Origin: Phlebiopsis flavidoalba
Taxonomy: Eukaryota > Basidiomycota > Agaricomycetes > Polyporales > Phanerochaetaceae
Direction of reading: 5' to 3'
Length of the DNA: 64,000 bases
Assembly: GCA_035772785.1 (NCBI GenBank)
Contig: JAOCPU010000060.1
Span: forward strand, 62,001-126,000
Shown here: positions 54,482 through 64,000 of the stretch, piece by piece
Layout: each line of letters starts with the position of its first letter
Position numbering within the stretch: position 1 is the stretch's first letter
Made by a program: the position numbers and the translations under genes
Notes under the pieces: model-generated
Databases searched by the model: none
Told to the model about the DNA's origin: nothing
What the model saw: only the letters and a program-made list of their open reading frames with translations

Positions 54482-56953
54482 CTACGCTTGTGGCCAGCTC
54501 GAGATTTGAGTACGCTGCCCCGTGAGCTCAAAGCTATGCACGATCTCCTTCGTCGTGTCCAACCAAATGCTGTAGGTTCCCGGGTACAGAAGCGCTATCG
54601 CCATTGTCATCCACCCGCGCGATCTGTCCAAGCTTCACTGTCAACTGCGCCGTGCTCGTCCGGCCAGGCGCGATGCTCTTTCACGCGAGTGTACGCAACG
54701 AGCTGCTTGAGCGGCGCGGGTGCGGCCCAGCGGTCGTATGCGAGAACATGAGCGCGACGTAGTCTGACGCAAACGCGACCTGTGTTCCTAACGTTGACCT
54801 TGAAGGTAAAGAGAGGTGCGAGGTCCGTGAATGCAACGTTTGCGTGCTTCGCGCTCGACAACGAGGTCGCTAATGGCAAACTTGGTGGGAGGAGGCGACG
54901 CCCAGGACAGGGAGAAGGTAGTGAAGTGCAGCCCGAAGCCGAACTCGAAGACCGGGGTACCGGTAAACCATTTGTAGGTACGTCCAGGAGAGGAGTCGTG
55001 AGGACGCAAAGTCATATCCGTCATCGGGATTTCGTTCACGTAGTCGGCGGGGTACTGTGTGTGATGGGCAGACGGCCCGTAGGCGCGGTCTTGCCCGAGA
55101 TGATGTTGGCGAGAGCGGTGCCTCCACTCTGACCCGGATACCCGCCCCAAATGAGAGCACTGACCTGAAACCGGTTTTAGCGCGGGAGAGCGAGGTGACA
55201 TAAAAGAGGCACGTACCGCCTTGTTAGACTTCAGGGACGACGAATCGACCTGCCCACCACCCAACTGTACGACAACTAATGGCTTCTTTCGCTTGCTCCA
55301 GGGCTGCAATGAGGGCGAGCTGGTTTCCTGGCCAGCTAATGCTCGTTCTGTCGTTGCCTTCGGACTCGATAGTCTCGTCGATGCCGCCAACGAACACCAC
55401 CGCATCCGCCTTCTTGGCTGCGGCTACAGCGGCCGCAAACCCGCTCAGTGTCGTTACCTGAGACGGTGTGGTTCCGTTCACAATGGTCACCTGGAACCCG
55501 GCGTTCCGCAATCCGTCGAATGGGCTGACGAGGAAAGGAGCGATGCCCTGGTAATTGCCCTGCAGCTGTGTGGTAGCTATTCGCATGGGTCCTATGACCG
55601 CAATCTTCTTGACGGACCGGGAGAACGGTAACGTGCCGTCGTTCTTGAGAAGCACGATGCCTTCTTCGGCGGCGGTCAAGGCCAGAGCTTGTGCCGGGGC
55701 GTGTTGACGTCAGACCAGCCGAGCTGGCGGAATGGCTGTTTTCTTCTCCGCGCGGGGTCGAAGTAGCCCAACCTTGAAACAGAGTATGAGATACCTTTCT
55801 GAAAGAGATACTTTTGTGACTCACTTAACCAGCGAGGTGTAGAGCCGGGTCATCGCGGTCTTGACGTTGTCCTCACTGACGAGGCCTTGGTTGACGGCAT
55901 CGACGAGTGTTGCCGAGTATGTCGTTCCACAGTCCACGTCCGTCCGTTCCTGCCTTGATAGAGACAGCAGAGGCATTGACGAGAGTCGTGGTATAATGAT
56001 GAGGATCGAGACGTTGTCCACTGCATCACAGTCAGAGGTGATCCACCCGTCGAGCCCGAAGTGTTCCCGGACGATGCTCTGCAACAAGTACGGACTGGCG
56101 CAAGACGGAATGCCGTTCACGGCATTGTAAGAGCACATGACACTGCCGACGTGAGCGTCGCGAACGCAGCTTTGGAAGGAAGGGGTATAGTACTCGGCGA
56201 GGTCCTGGGTCGAAATGATCGCATTGAACGCCATGCGACTGTTCCCGTGCCAGTTCTCGAGATCATATCCGGCGAAGTGCTTGCAGTCCGCAACGACTTT
56301 GTAGTATGGGTTCGGCGAGAGTCCGCCCTGCAGCCCAGTAACGAGCTGGTAGACGTACTGGGCGATGTGGAAGGGATCCTCTCCGGGCGTCTCTTGACCA
56401 CGACCCCAGCGCGGATCTTTGAACGGGTTTGATGTTTGGAGTGAAGAAGTCGATACCCGCACGGCCAGCATTGTTGAATGCGCGCGCCTCAGTACTGATA
56501 ACGGTTGCAATAGCGTTCACAAGCTCGTCATCGAAGCCGGCACTGATGATGATGGGTTGGGGAAAGGAGGTAGCGGAGCTGAACGGCTGACCAGGGGCGG
56601 CAAAACTGGTACCATGGACTAAGAGCAACACCGTGCTATGCGAGATGTCGTGAGAAATTGTAACATTGACATGTCAATTAAACGTCTACATACCAAGGCT
56701 TTCGCTCCACCAGTTATATGCTGGTAAACCCAGCCGTGGGACACCAAACGCTGCGTTTACAGTGTTGTTGGCCATTTCTTCGAGCGTGAGCTCATCGACC
56801 AAGGCCTTAGCCCTGGATGCGGGGTCCGCGGATGTGTCGCAAACAGTGTTGCCCCTTCAAAGGCCCGTTCGCGCAGTCTGGAAATGCGGCGCGCGCGACA
56901 TGAGTTGCGGTAAGTCCCAACGCCAGAATACTCCTCCATGATGGGCCTAGCAT
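54482..56953 (-). CDS. Secreted GH3 exo-1,4-beta-xylosidase
   Basis: Releases xylose from the ends of xylo-oligosaccharides outside the cell. The start ATG at 56953 gives a signal peptide, MLGPSWRSILALGLTATHVA, cut before AFPDC. ANGPLKG is followed by an extra G at 56854-56860, then NTVCDTSADPASRAKALVDE, LTLEEMANNTVNAAFGVPRL and PAYNWWSES. The catalytic (A/B)8 domain shows NAIATVISTEARAFNNAGRA, NPFKDPRWGRGQETPGEDP, CKHFAGYDLENW, FQSCVRDAHVGSVMCSYNAV and GLDGWITSDCDAVDNV with the nucleophile Asp in SDCDA (56030). The second domain has EEGIVLLKNDGTLPF, KIAVIGPMR, LQGNYQGIAPFLVSPFDGL and VVFVGGIDETIESEGNDRTS. The Fn3-like C-terminus ends GTYSIWLDTTKEIVHSFELT then SSWPQA, stop at 54482. The gene has several introns and frame jumps near 55700 and 55170. 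Fits a plant-cell-wall-degrading lifestyle. Confidence 0.95.
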
Positions 56954-58512
56954 CGCTCAGACAACGGAAGCGGGAGAAAGAGGCTAGCTTACTTCGACAA
57001 GAAACAGCTACAGCTGTTATATCTGACAAACAGACGCAGGGTGACGGCAAATAGGGCGGTCCCCCGGTGCGCCGGTAAACGATCAGGTGCCCGAGCCATC
57101 CAGTGGTCTATAACGGCCTATGGTCAGCTGTAGCGTCGACGGCCATCTTTCATACAAGTCGGAGTGCGATAACCTGAGGAAGACTAGTCATAAGATCCGA
57201 GGCGGCAGGGCTATCCTGATCTCAAGAACGGATGACCAGAGATGACCGAAAACTCCTTCGAGAATGTAGTTTACTTTTCCACGGTATGGATGACGTTACG
57301 TCATTTGGCCAACGCAGAACGGCCTCGTGAATGGAAGTAGGATGTACGCTTGACTCGTAAAGTCTTGTTAGGTTGACATGTATGGAGATCGTTCAACGGA
57401 AGGCTGGTTCCCGCTACCCGCGAGCTTTCGTCTCCTCAGTTCAATAGAGCGGTGAAAATATTGATAATCCTTCTGCCGCGTTCAGTGTACGTCTATGCTG
57501 TCAGGAAAGTTTGTTTTCCCATCTGAATGATTGATTCATCGAAGCAAATGGGGATAGAAGAGTGATGAGGAAATGAATCATCTTTCGAGTCAATTGACGC
57601 ACCTGTCTCGAGAAGGATGTTTTGTTCAGCCGGTAAATGATAGGAGTCCGCATGTGTAAGAAACAGGCATTATGCATTTGCCTTGATAAATGCCATTTCA
57701 AGTTGAGTTCTGTTGGTAAATAAAGAACTCGCGCAGTGTCCCGTATGTCGCAAGGACTAGCTTGGTGTTTTTGTGCGACTGCAATTATTGCGAGCTGAGT
57801 CTGACTGATTTCATCTAATCGAAATAGATCAGGTGGTTAGTGTCTGCAGGCGGATAAGATGGTAAAGAAGGGACGGACAAGTCATATATCCCCTCGACAC
57901 CCAGCTTTCCAGCATCTAGTCGCGGCAGGACTCCTCCTTTTCTCGTCGATCGTGCTGTATCAAAATGGACGCTGGTAGGAGCTTTGGGAACAATGTTCTT
58001 CACATTCCGAGCGCCCCATTGACTACCTGCAGTGATGTGTCGGCGGCTAGGTCAAGAGCTCGTCATGTCGTAGCCATATTGAACGATACGATCGAGCCAT
58101 CGACAGAGGCGTCCGTTCGACCGAGGACACGTCATCGCAACGTCATCGAGAGCATAGAAACTTGGTATAAGCAGTAGAGCTAGCTTTGGCATCGTACCCC
58201 GAGCGGCACGAGGTAGCGAGAGTGAAGCAACAATGGAGGGGAAAACGGGCTGGACGTCGCGAACGAGACCGGCGAACCCGAAATGGCAGGGCGCATCACC
58301 TTCGTGGCGCGGAGACTTGCGTAGCGTTCTAGCGATCATCTCGTGACGCTCCCACGTGGCCGCTGTGTTCCTTTCTAGTTTAGTTCTCACACAAGTCTCG
58401 AACACCCCATACGTAGAACAAAGAAAAACATAGATCTGCCCCGCCATTCGTCTAAGTGCAATAACGATCTGTACACCAGTGGCCACCACTCCCCACGCAG
58501 AGAGCTGGTCGA
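56954..58512. other. Divergent intergenic region upstream of the xylosidase
   Basis: Contains the xylosidase promoter and the promoter of the next plus-strand gene. A 145-residue minus-strand frame at 58052-58489 is open and has a hydrophobic start (VVATGVQIVIALRRMAGQIY) but no recognised family; I rate it about 0.25 as a gene. The rest is AT-richer and empty. Confidence 0.4.
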
Positions 58513-60520
58513 ATGTCGCGGGAACTTTTTTTTTACAACGAGACAGCTCATCTCCAGGCCATTTGGAGAGCCCGACGCCTATTGGGAAGATGATATCTTG
58601 ACCAGTACCTGCAAGTCTACTCCTTCAAGACCACTCACTTTGGAGCATTTTGCTCTGCAATGCGACAGAAGAATGACAGGGTGCGCCTGTCCTGACAAAG
58701 ATCACCCTAGTGATCTGAACACGCTCCATATGCAGTTTGACATACACCGAACACAGCCAGCCGAATGTCAAACATCCCACCTGAAGCGTAGCGAAGTCTT
58801 CTACAGAGGAGTCTTAACCATCGGTAATCAGAAATGGCTGACTGATGCCGGTAAGAATGTGTTGGAGAAAGAGTTGCAACATCGGGACATTCAAGCTCGT
58901 CGAAGGCACCGCGATCGCCGAAACGTCAATACATCTAATATGCGTCTCTCGATGGCTTTCAATGGTGATCTCAGGCCTAAGGTATGGATCCAAGGAATCA
59001 AGACATTACCTGCCGTCTTTATGATTCGTGAGTACTTTCTCACTGATTAGCTTCACACTTGATGAATGTCATTATACAGGTAATCAGCGAATCACAGAAG
59101 GACTATACATTCAAACGAAAATGTTGTGCGTCGAGAATAATTAATGTATCCAAAATAATTTCTCACAGTCTGACATTCTACACAGACGAGAGTTTGACGT
59201 GATTAGTTTGCATCCGGATACCGCAGCGCGCTCGCAGCTATACTTTGCACGATTCCGCTTTCTACACGAGCTTGAGGGCCTCGTTGAGCTCGGAGAACCT
59301 TCAGTTAGCACGGAAATCCACGCAAAGTCTCACAGTCACCGAACTGTGGATTGGTTCATTTCTCTCTACATTCAGCACAAATTTTCGGGGCAGAATCCAG
59401 ATGCTGCCAGAGCCAATTTGCGGTCCTTTTTTGGCACCCATTGCGAATGGATGATCAAGTATCAGAAGAAAAAATACTTCACAAACACAGGCAGACCATA
59501 GACATCCCCTCATGGAGAGTATGGTACCGACGGTGGAAAAGCGGCACCTTGCGGGACGATTCAGTGCCACCAGATGAACAACTTCCCTCTGATATGGAAG
59601 AAGAAGAAGCTGACGAGAACATGAATATGGGAGAAGTCGACCAAGAGTCGAAAGCGATGAGGATGGCGAGGAATTCTCACCAACCCTCCCTCGACCAGAA
59701 TGGGTGTTAAACGTGTCATTATGAACCGTGTACGTCTTCTTCTTTTCCATCGTGCCAAGCTAAGACTATCAATAGCCCCGCTCACGTAAACGTCCTCGTC
59801 CTGTGAGTCCAGAGTCATCGAGGGAGGCGTCCCCCGTTCCTCTTCAACCTCCCGCGCGAGAGGACGACGGAGAGTCGTCAGGACTCGAATATGTTGACCC
59901 GCGAGATCTTGAACCACTCGCGCCTGAACGCGGACGAGGACCAATACTATCGCCAGCCGAACTTGGAGCGGGACAAGGGCGCGCTTCCAGACTCGGACTT
60001 CGACTTCGACTCGGACTCGAAAAGACAGTATCGGGCGCCGAAAGCGACGACGTCCTACGTCGCCTCTGCATCAAGAACGAATCCCGACATCCTCGAGGTC
60101 ATGCCCGCTGTGATTAGTCAGGAACCACGCCTACCAACACCCGGTGAATCGTGGTATTGTCCAATCAAGGACTGCGTACACGAAATCGACATGTATCACC
60201 TCCCAGATGACACTCCTGAGACGGTTATCTCGGAGGAGACTCGTGCATGGGTCAACTCCTGTAATTGGAGTTGGAGTGACCCAGAGATCTCATCAGCGTA
60301 TTTATGGACCTTGTGAGCGCACACTACGGTGACCATCTGTCTGAGATGGGCATTGAGAGAGTGGTTGCGGATGGCCAGGTACGCGTTCATTCAACAACAT
60401 GTTCACCACTTGGGGGCTGATGATTATTGGTAGCGTCCATACTTCCGATGGATAAATCCGTATGAGGCGAGGAGCATCCTCCTAAACACGCCAAATTCAC
60501 GCGGAACACCGACGAGATAG
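58513..60520 (+). CDS. Agaricomycete conserved hypothetical protein with acidic middle and C-terminal Cys/His segment
   Basis: I recognise the family layout but know no function. The ATG at 58513 gives MSRELFFYNETAHLQ, then after a jump PDAYWEDDILTS. The first domain, open without interruption at 58598-59050, reads CDRRMTGCACPDKDHPSDLN, FYRGVLTIGNQKWLTDAGKN and LSMAFNGDLRPKVWIQGIKT. It continues over an intron into RITEGLYIQTKM. Next come AARSQLYFARFRFLHELEGL (59230) and RSFFGTHCEWMIKYQKKKYF. A Glu/Asp-rich stretch (59590-59690: MEEEEADENMNMGE) links to a second part with DSDFDFDSDS, GESWYCPIKDCVHEIDMYHL (60150-60205, CPIxxC motif possibly zinc-binding) and VSAHYGDHLSEMGIERVVAD. A final intron (60379-60433) precedes RPYFRWINPYEARSILLNTP and the stop at 60518-60520. 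A nuclear regulatory role is a guess. Confidence 0.55.
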
Positions 60521-60622
60521 TGCGGTTGGCCGAGAACTTACAAATGGTTTGAAGGTCGCGACACTGTCGCGACTATCGCGTCTCTCTGTTGACGCTGAAC
60601 TGAAGCGGGGTCTTGTCCGTAG

Positions 60623-63470
60623 CTACGCTCCCTTACCCGATCCCGAGGATATCTTGCAGCTTTTTCTCTCTATTAATGAAGCCTTTGTATGGCCGTGGCA
60701 ACTACTCGCTTCGGAACAATGTCGAATAAGAACACTTATACCCCAACTCCCTCCGAGCCGTCTGGTTGGATATCGTCTACTTGATTTTTGACAACGGCAG
60801 CGACGCCCATCTTGATCGCGTTTCGTCGTTCGTGCCAACAAAGAGGCTGGTTGCGCGAAGGAGTGCGGTCCAGGGGATGGGAGATATGAAAGGGGGACGG
60901 GAGGCTCTGCGGGTCCATCTCCATCGTCGGGAGGTACACCACTCTCCTCGTCGATGACTCGGAGGGTCTGGGTGCCAAATGATGCCAGACGATCCCAGAA
61001 GGTATGCGCCCGCGATTCGCTGTCTGTGCTACAGTTGTGTCTTCCTCCCTCTCGGACTTTGCTATGCCGCTCGCCGATTGGTCCCGGTATGGCAATATTA
61101 CGGGGGTCAGGTGGGGGTTTGAATCCTCGGGTGTGAAGCTCCAGAATCTCCAACAACGGACAGCACCATTCCCCAATGCATTCGTGGTCGATCCACGGGC
61201 AGGCAGACCTGAGCACATACATTCTGTTCGTGAACCTTGACGAGGCTGCCATGCAACTCGGCGCGCAAATAGGCACCTTCCGAGCTGATAAGGCCACGAA
61301 CATAGTAGTCTTGAACGACGTGGAGGAGGGCACGACACGATGAAGAGAATACCGTGGGTGGATCCGGGGTTCGAAGGCGCGATTTTGTCCAGCCAGGGTT
61401 CGATATCAGTCCAGTACGACAGGAATCCGTGAGCTTGCAGCCCACGTGAGAGAGCGGCGCTGAGCGCATGGCGGAGAAGGTCGATGAGCTCTGCTTTGGG
61501 GAGTGCGACATCATACTCGGATTTGGCCAGACTCAACCATCTGCATCCGGCGATAATGATCACGTATAGATCATCTTCAAAGCACTTCTGTAAATTCAGG
61601 TCATATTTGAGGTATAGTATCAGAGGTCCTCGAAGTCGGACAGTTGTGCAGATCCTGGGAATATGTCTGTCACCCTATATGAGCAAGAGATGCACATGAA
61701 TATTGCGGGCCATACATCAAACTTACCGAGCTTCATCCCTTCCAAGACTTTGAACCCAGCGTGACGGCTGACGAGCCAGAAAGCTAGAGCTCGTAGAACG
61801 GGAGCTCGAGAGGATATCAAAGGCACGAAGGTCGCCCTGCAGTATGACGCTGAGGCCGCTCAGGCTTGCCTCGTCATTGAAGACATTCGCGGGAGCAACC
61901 GTATATTTGAACAGCATGGGACCATAGCGGTGACAATTTCGCAAAACCCGACGGGGCTGTCTATCGTGGGCGATCCAAGAGGGCGCAGCGACCGCTGTTT
62001 GAAGCTCAGCAGTAAGATAGCTGAACAATCATGGGGTTGTAAGGGATATCGATATTGGCCGAGACAAAATTGGGGCTAATGTAAAGCGTGGGTGCCGTCG
62101 AAAGTTCAGAGAGCTCGGCACTGAGCCCTAGAAGCCGTCGCGTGCGTGTAACGGAAGGAGTAGAGGTGTCGGCATGAGCTACGGGCGTCTACTCGCCACT
62201 GCGGCAAGTGAGGTCCGGACAGGCCTCGGGAGTGGGTCCAAGACGTTATGATGCTCCATAGAGTTAGGGCTCTTGAGTTAGGCACGTCACATAAACGAGC
62301 GTTCTTGGTCGGCGAGGGGTGGATAGTAGACAGACACTGAGAGACACAGCGTGTAACACGCTCGTCTTGGGATGCTTGTCCAACCCAGTCCAGAGCGCGA
62401 AGAAGGATCCACGTCTCTCTGAGATCGCCTAGAAAGTAGTCAACCGTATATTGAGATACCCGATCGACAATGGGTGTTCCCGACAAAATAACCATCCTGG
62501 CCGATATGGGTTGCTTCGTGAGCGCGAGCTCTAAATAGGCCAGCTCCGGTGCGCAGAATGATCCCAATCCGGAGCTAGGTCCTTCGTCCTCCAGGTTTTC
62601 ACCGTCGAGAAGCGCATTGCACGCAAATACCGCTCCGACACTTTACGGCGTGCTATCCAAGCGCATCCTTTGAGCGAAAAGGCCAACAAAGCCTCCACAA
62701 ACGCATGAAAATCCATGAGGTAGGCGACTTGTATGGGGCAATGCTTGACAAAAAATTGGTACAACCGTGATGATAGCGCACCAGCCCCAAGAAAGAGGCC
62801 ACTAGCACCGTGACGGCGATGGCTACGACGTTATCGAGAGTCCAGAGGAGGATGACGACGCCAACCAGAAAGAAGATCATTGCGAGTTCCAGCATCGAAG
62901 GAATGGACCAGATGAATGCCTCTACATTCCACGTCTCCCAGTCTTCGAATCGAAATCTGCCTAAGCGCTATGATGTTCTCCCGGGCGTTGCCAGTGGTGC
63001 GTTCCACTTCATATATTCGCGGATCCATTGCTTGACCATGATACCAAGCAACGCTGCGGCAAGGCTGAGCACAAGGCTGAAGAAGAAGGAGCACATTGAT
63101 CCACCGAGCAGAGGTTGATGGTGCGAAGGTAGGTGTCGCTAATAACAGATGAAGATGGTAGCGTTGACTGTAGACGGCATGCTATCGAGATCTCCCTGAG
63201 ATAAAATCTGGTAGGCAATCAAGTTGGTTAGTGATACCGGAATCTCCGGGTTGCAGGAGTTGGAGTTGATAGGGTCTGCACCACAAAAGTAGTGAGAATA
63301 GCGGAGAATAATGCCGCCTATACAACGGGTGAAATCGGCATTGAGTCGTCTGTGTCATGATACGGGTGATGATACGACGTACAAAGACTAGAAGAGTGTC
63401 GATATCATCTGCATAATCTCGCATCATACTCGTATCGTGTTTCATGTATAAAGTGTTCTTCAATCCCAGC
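60623..63470 (-). CDS. DUF6535 multi-pass membrane protein, paralog C
   Basis: Third member of the family seen at 9-15.6 kb. Minus-strand reading from about 63.46 kb: HDTSMMRDYADDIDTLLVF, helix 1, TYQLQLLQPGD-like sequence (63250) and LCSALPQRCLVSWSSNGSAN in one frame, where the proper frame gives GIMVKQWIREYMKWNAPLA (63000-63060). Then come VILLWTLDNVVAIAVTVLVA (62840), PYKSPTSWIFMRLW (62730) and the soluble half: LRALDWVGQASQDERVTRCV and SQCLSTIHPSP (62320-62400). The last part is parallel to SLASQDIRVAGYVDQC...TIHPE of paralog A. A long helical C-terminal part continues to about 60.7 kb, with AGCRWLSLAKSEYDVALPKA (61550) and ELIDLLRHALSAALSRGLQA. The C-terminal tail ends near 60.62-60.74 kb, about 100 bases from the stop of the converging neighbour. 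Sequence is clearly diverged from paralogs A and B. Confidence 0.7.
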
Positions 63471-64000
63471 CCAGCCAGAAAGGTGTGTGAAGCGAGGTGG
63501 ATCCTACAGAAGTCTCATTGAGATCCTGGAGTATACGAGGGTGCAATTGAGTACATACAGCATCATCTCGTCCGATGATGCACTCATTCGTGAAATTTCG
63601 TTCTTTCGTCAGAGGTGGCATGGTAGCCTTTTGCCAAGCTATATTTTAGCGTCGACCGATGAGTGCGGTACTGACCAAGATGGCAGCGTGTCGTGAATGG
63701 AAACTAGCGGCATGCACTCCCTGCCTAACCACTGCTTTGATAGGCGACTCGCAGTGTGTTTTTTAGAACTATTATCTGTTCGTAATAGCATTGCGAAGAA
63801 TAGTATGTCGCGGACGAGTCAAAGAACAGGAGAGCCAATGCGACCGTTCTGGTTCACCACGTGGCCTTGAAGCGCGATCCCGTGACGCCATGTCAAACCG
63901 AAATTTTGACGCGACTCGCGACTCAGTCGGGTTTGTACTCTTGAGAGCTTGCACCGGGGGGACAGCAAAGTATCCACCGAAAATTGCCATTGATTAGGTT
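63471..64000. other. Right end of the window, 5' flank of DUF6535 paralog C
   Basis: Presumed promoter and possible first exon of paralog C. A 72-residue minus-strand frame (63772-63990) has no recognised motif. No other gene is supported. Confidence 0.4.

Noticed and set aside
61105..61135. tRNA T-loop-like 'gggtttgaatcctcggg'
   Set aside because: No D-arm, anticodon arm or acceptor pairing could be found around it, and it lies within the DUF6535 paralog C coding region.

Overview
The window looks like nuclear DNA of a basidiomycete fungus, most likely an Agaricomycete. The reasons are very short GT-AG introns (about 50-60 nt), GC-rich coding sequence, a gene about every 3 kb, and families typical of that class (DUF6535 membrane proteins, a CDC24-type RhoGEF, copper-fist regulator, BRCT/Myb Rap1-like protein, GH3 beta-xylosidase, YMR196W-type GH63). 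There are no bacterial operons, rRNA genes, CRISPR arrays or recognisable transposons. Almost every conserved gene switches reading frame inside conserved domains, often at a homopolymer run, so the sequence probably carries many single-base indel errors. Coordinates below are gene spans that include introns and these frame jumps.

Left part (1-25.2 kb): an RGG-rich protein cut by the window edge (+), a mitochondrial carrier (+), a RhoGAP protein (+), two tandem DUF6535 membrane proteins (-), a phytanoyl-CoA dioxygenase-like protein (+) meeting tail-to-tail the bifunctional thiamine enzyme THI6 (-), and CDC24 (+), the presumed Cdc42 exchange factor. The RhoGAP and the RhoGEF act on opposite steps of the same GTPase cycle.

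Middle part (27.4-47.6 kb): a GH63 glucosidase-like protein (-), a copper-fist transcription factor (-), a Rap1-like telomere protein with BRCT and three Myb-like repeats (-), then three tandem paralogs of an undescribed multi-pass membrane protein (+), and an Agaricomycete-specific hypothetical gene (+).

Right part (49.3-64 kb): a SUR7/PalI-like four-pass membrane protein (-), a low-complexity hypothetical gene (+), a secreted GH3 beta-xylosidase (-) that suits plant-wall degradation, another conserved Agaricomycete hypothetical gene (+), and a third DUF6535 paralog (-). The least understood parts are the DUF6535 family and the triplicated membrane-protein cluster. Neither has a known role, and I see no clear evidence for a wholly new system.
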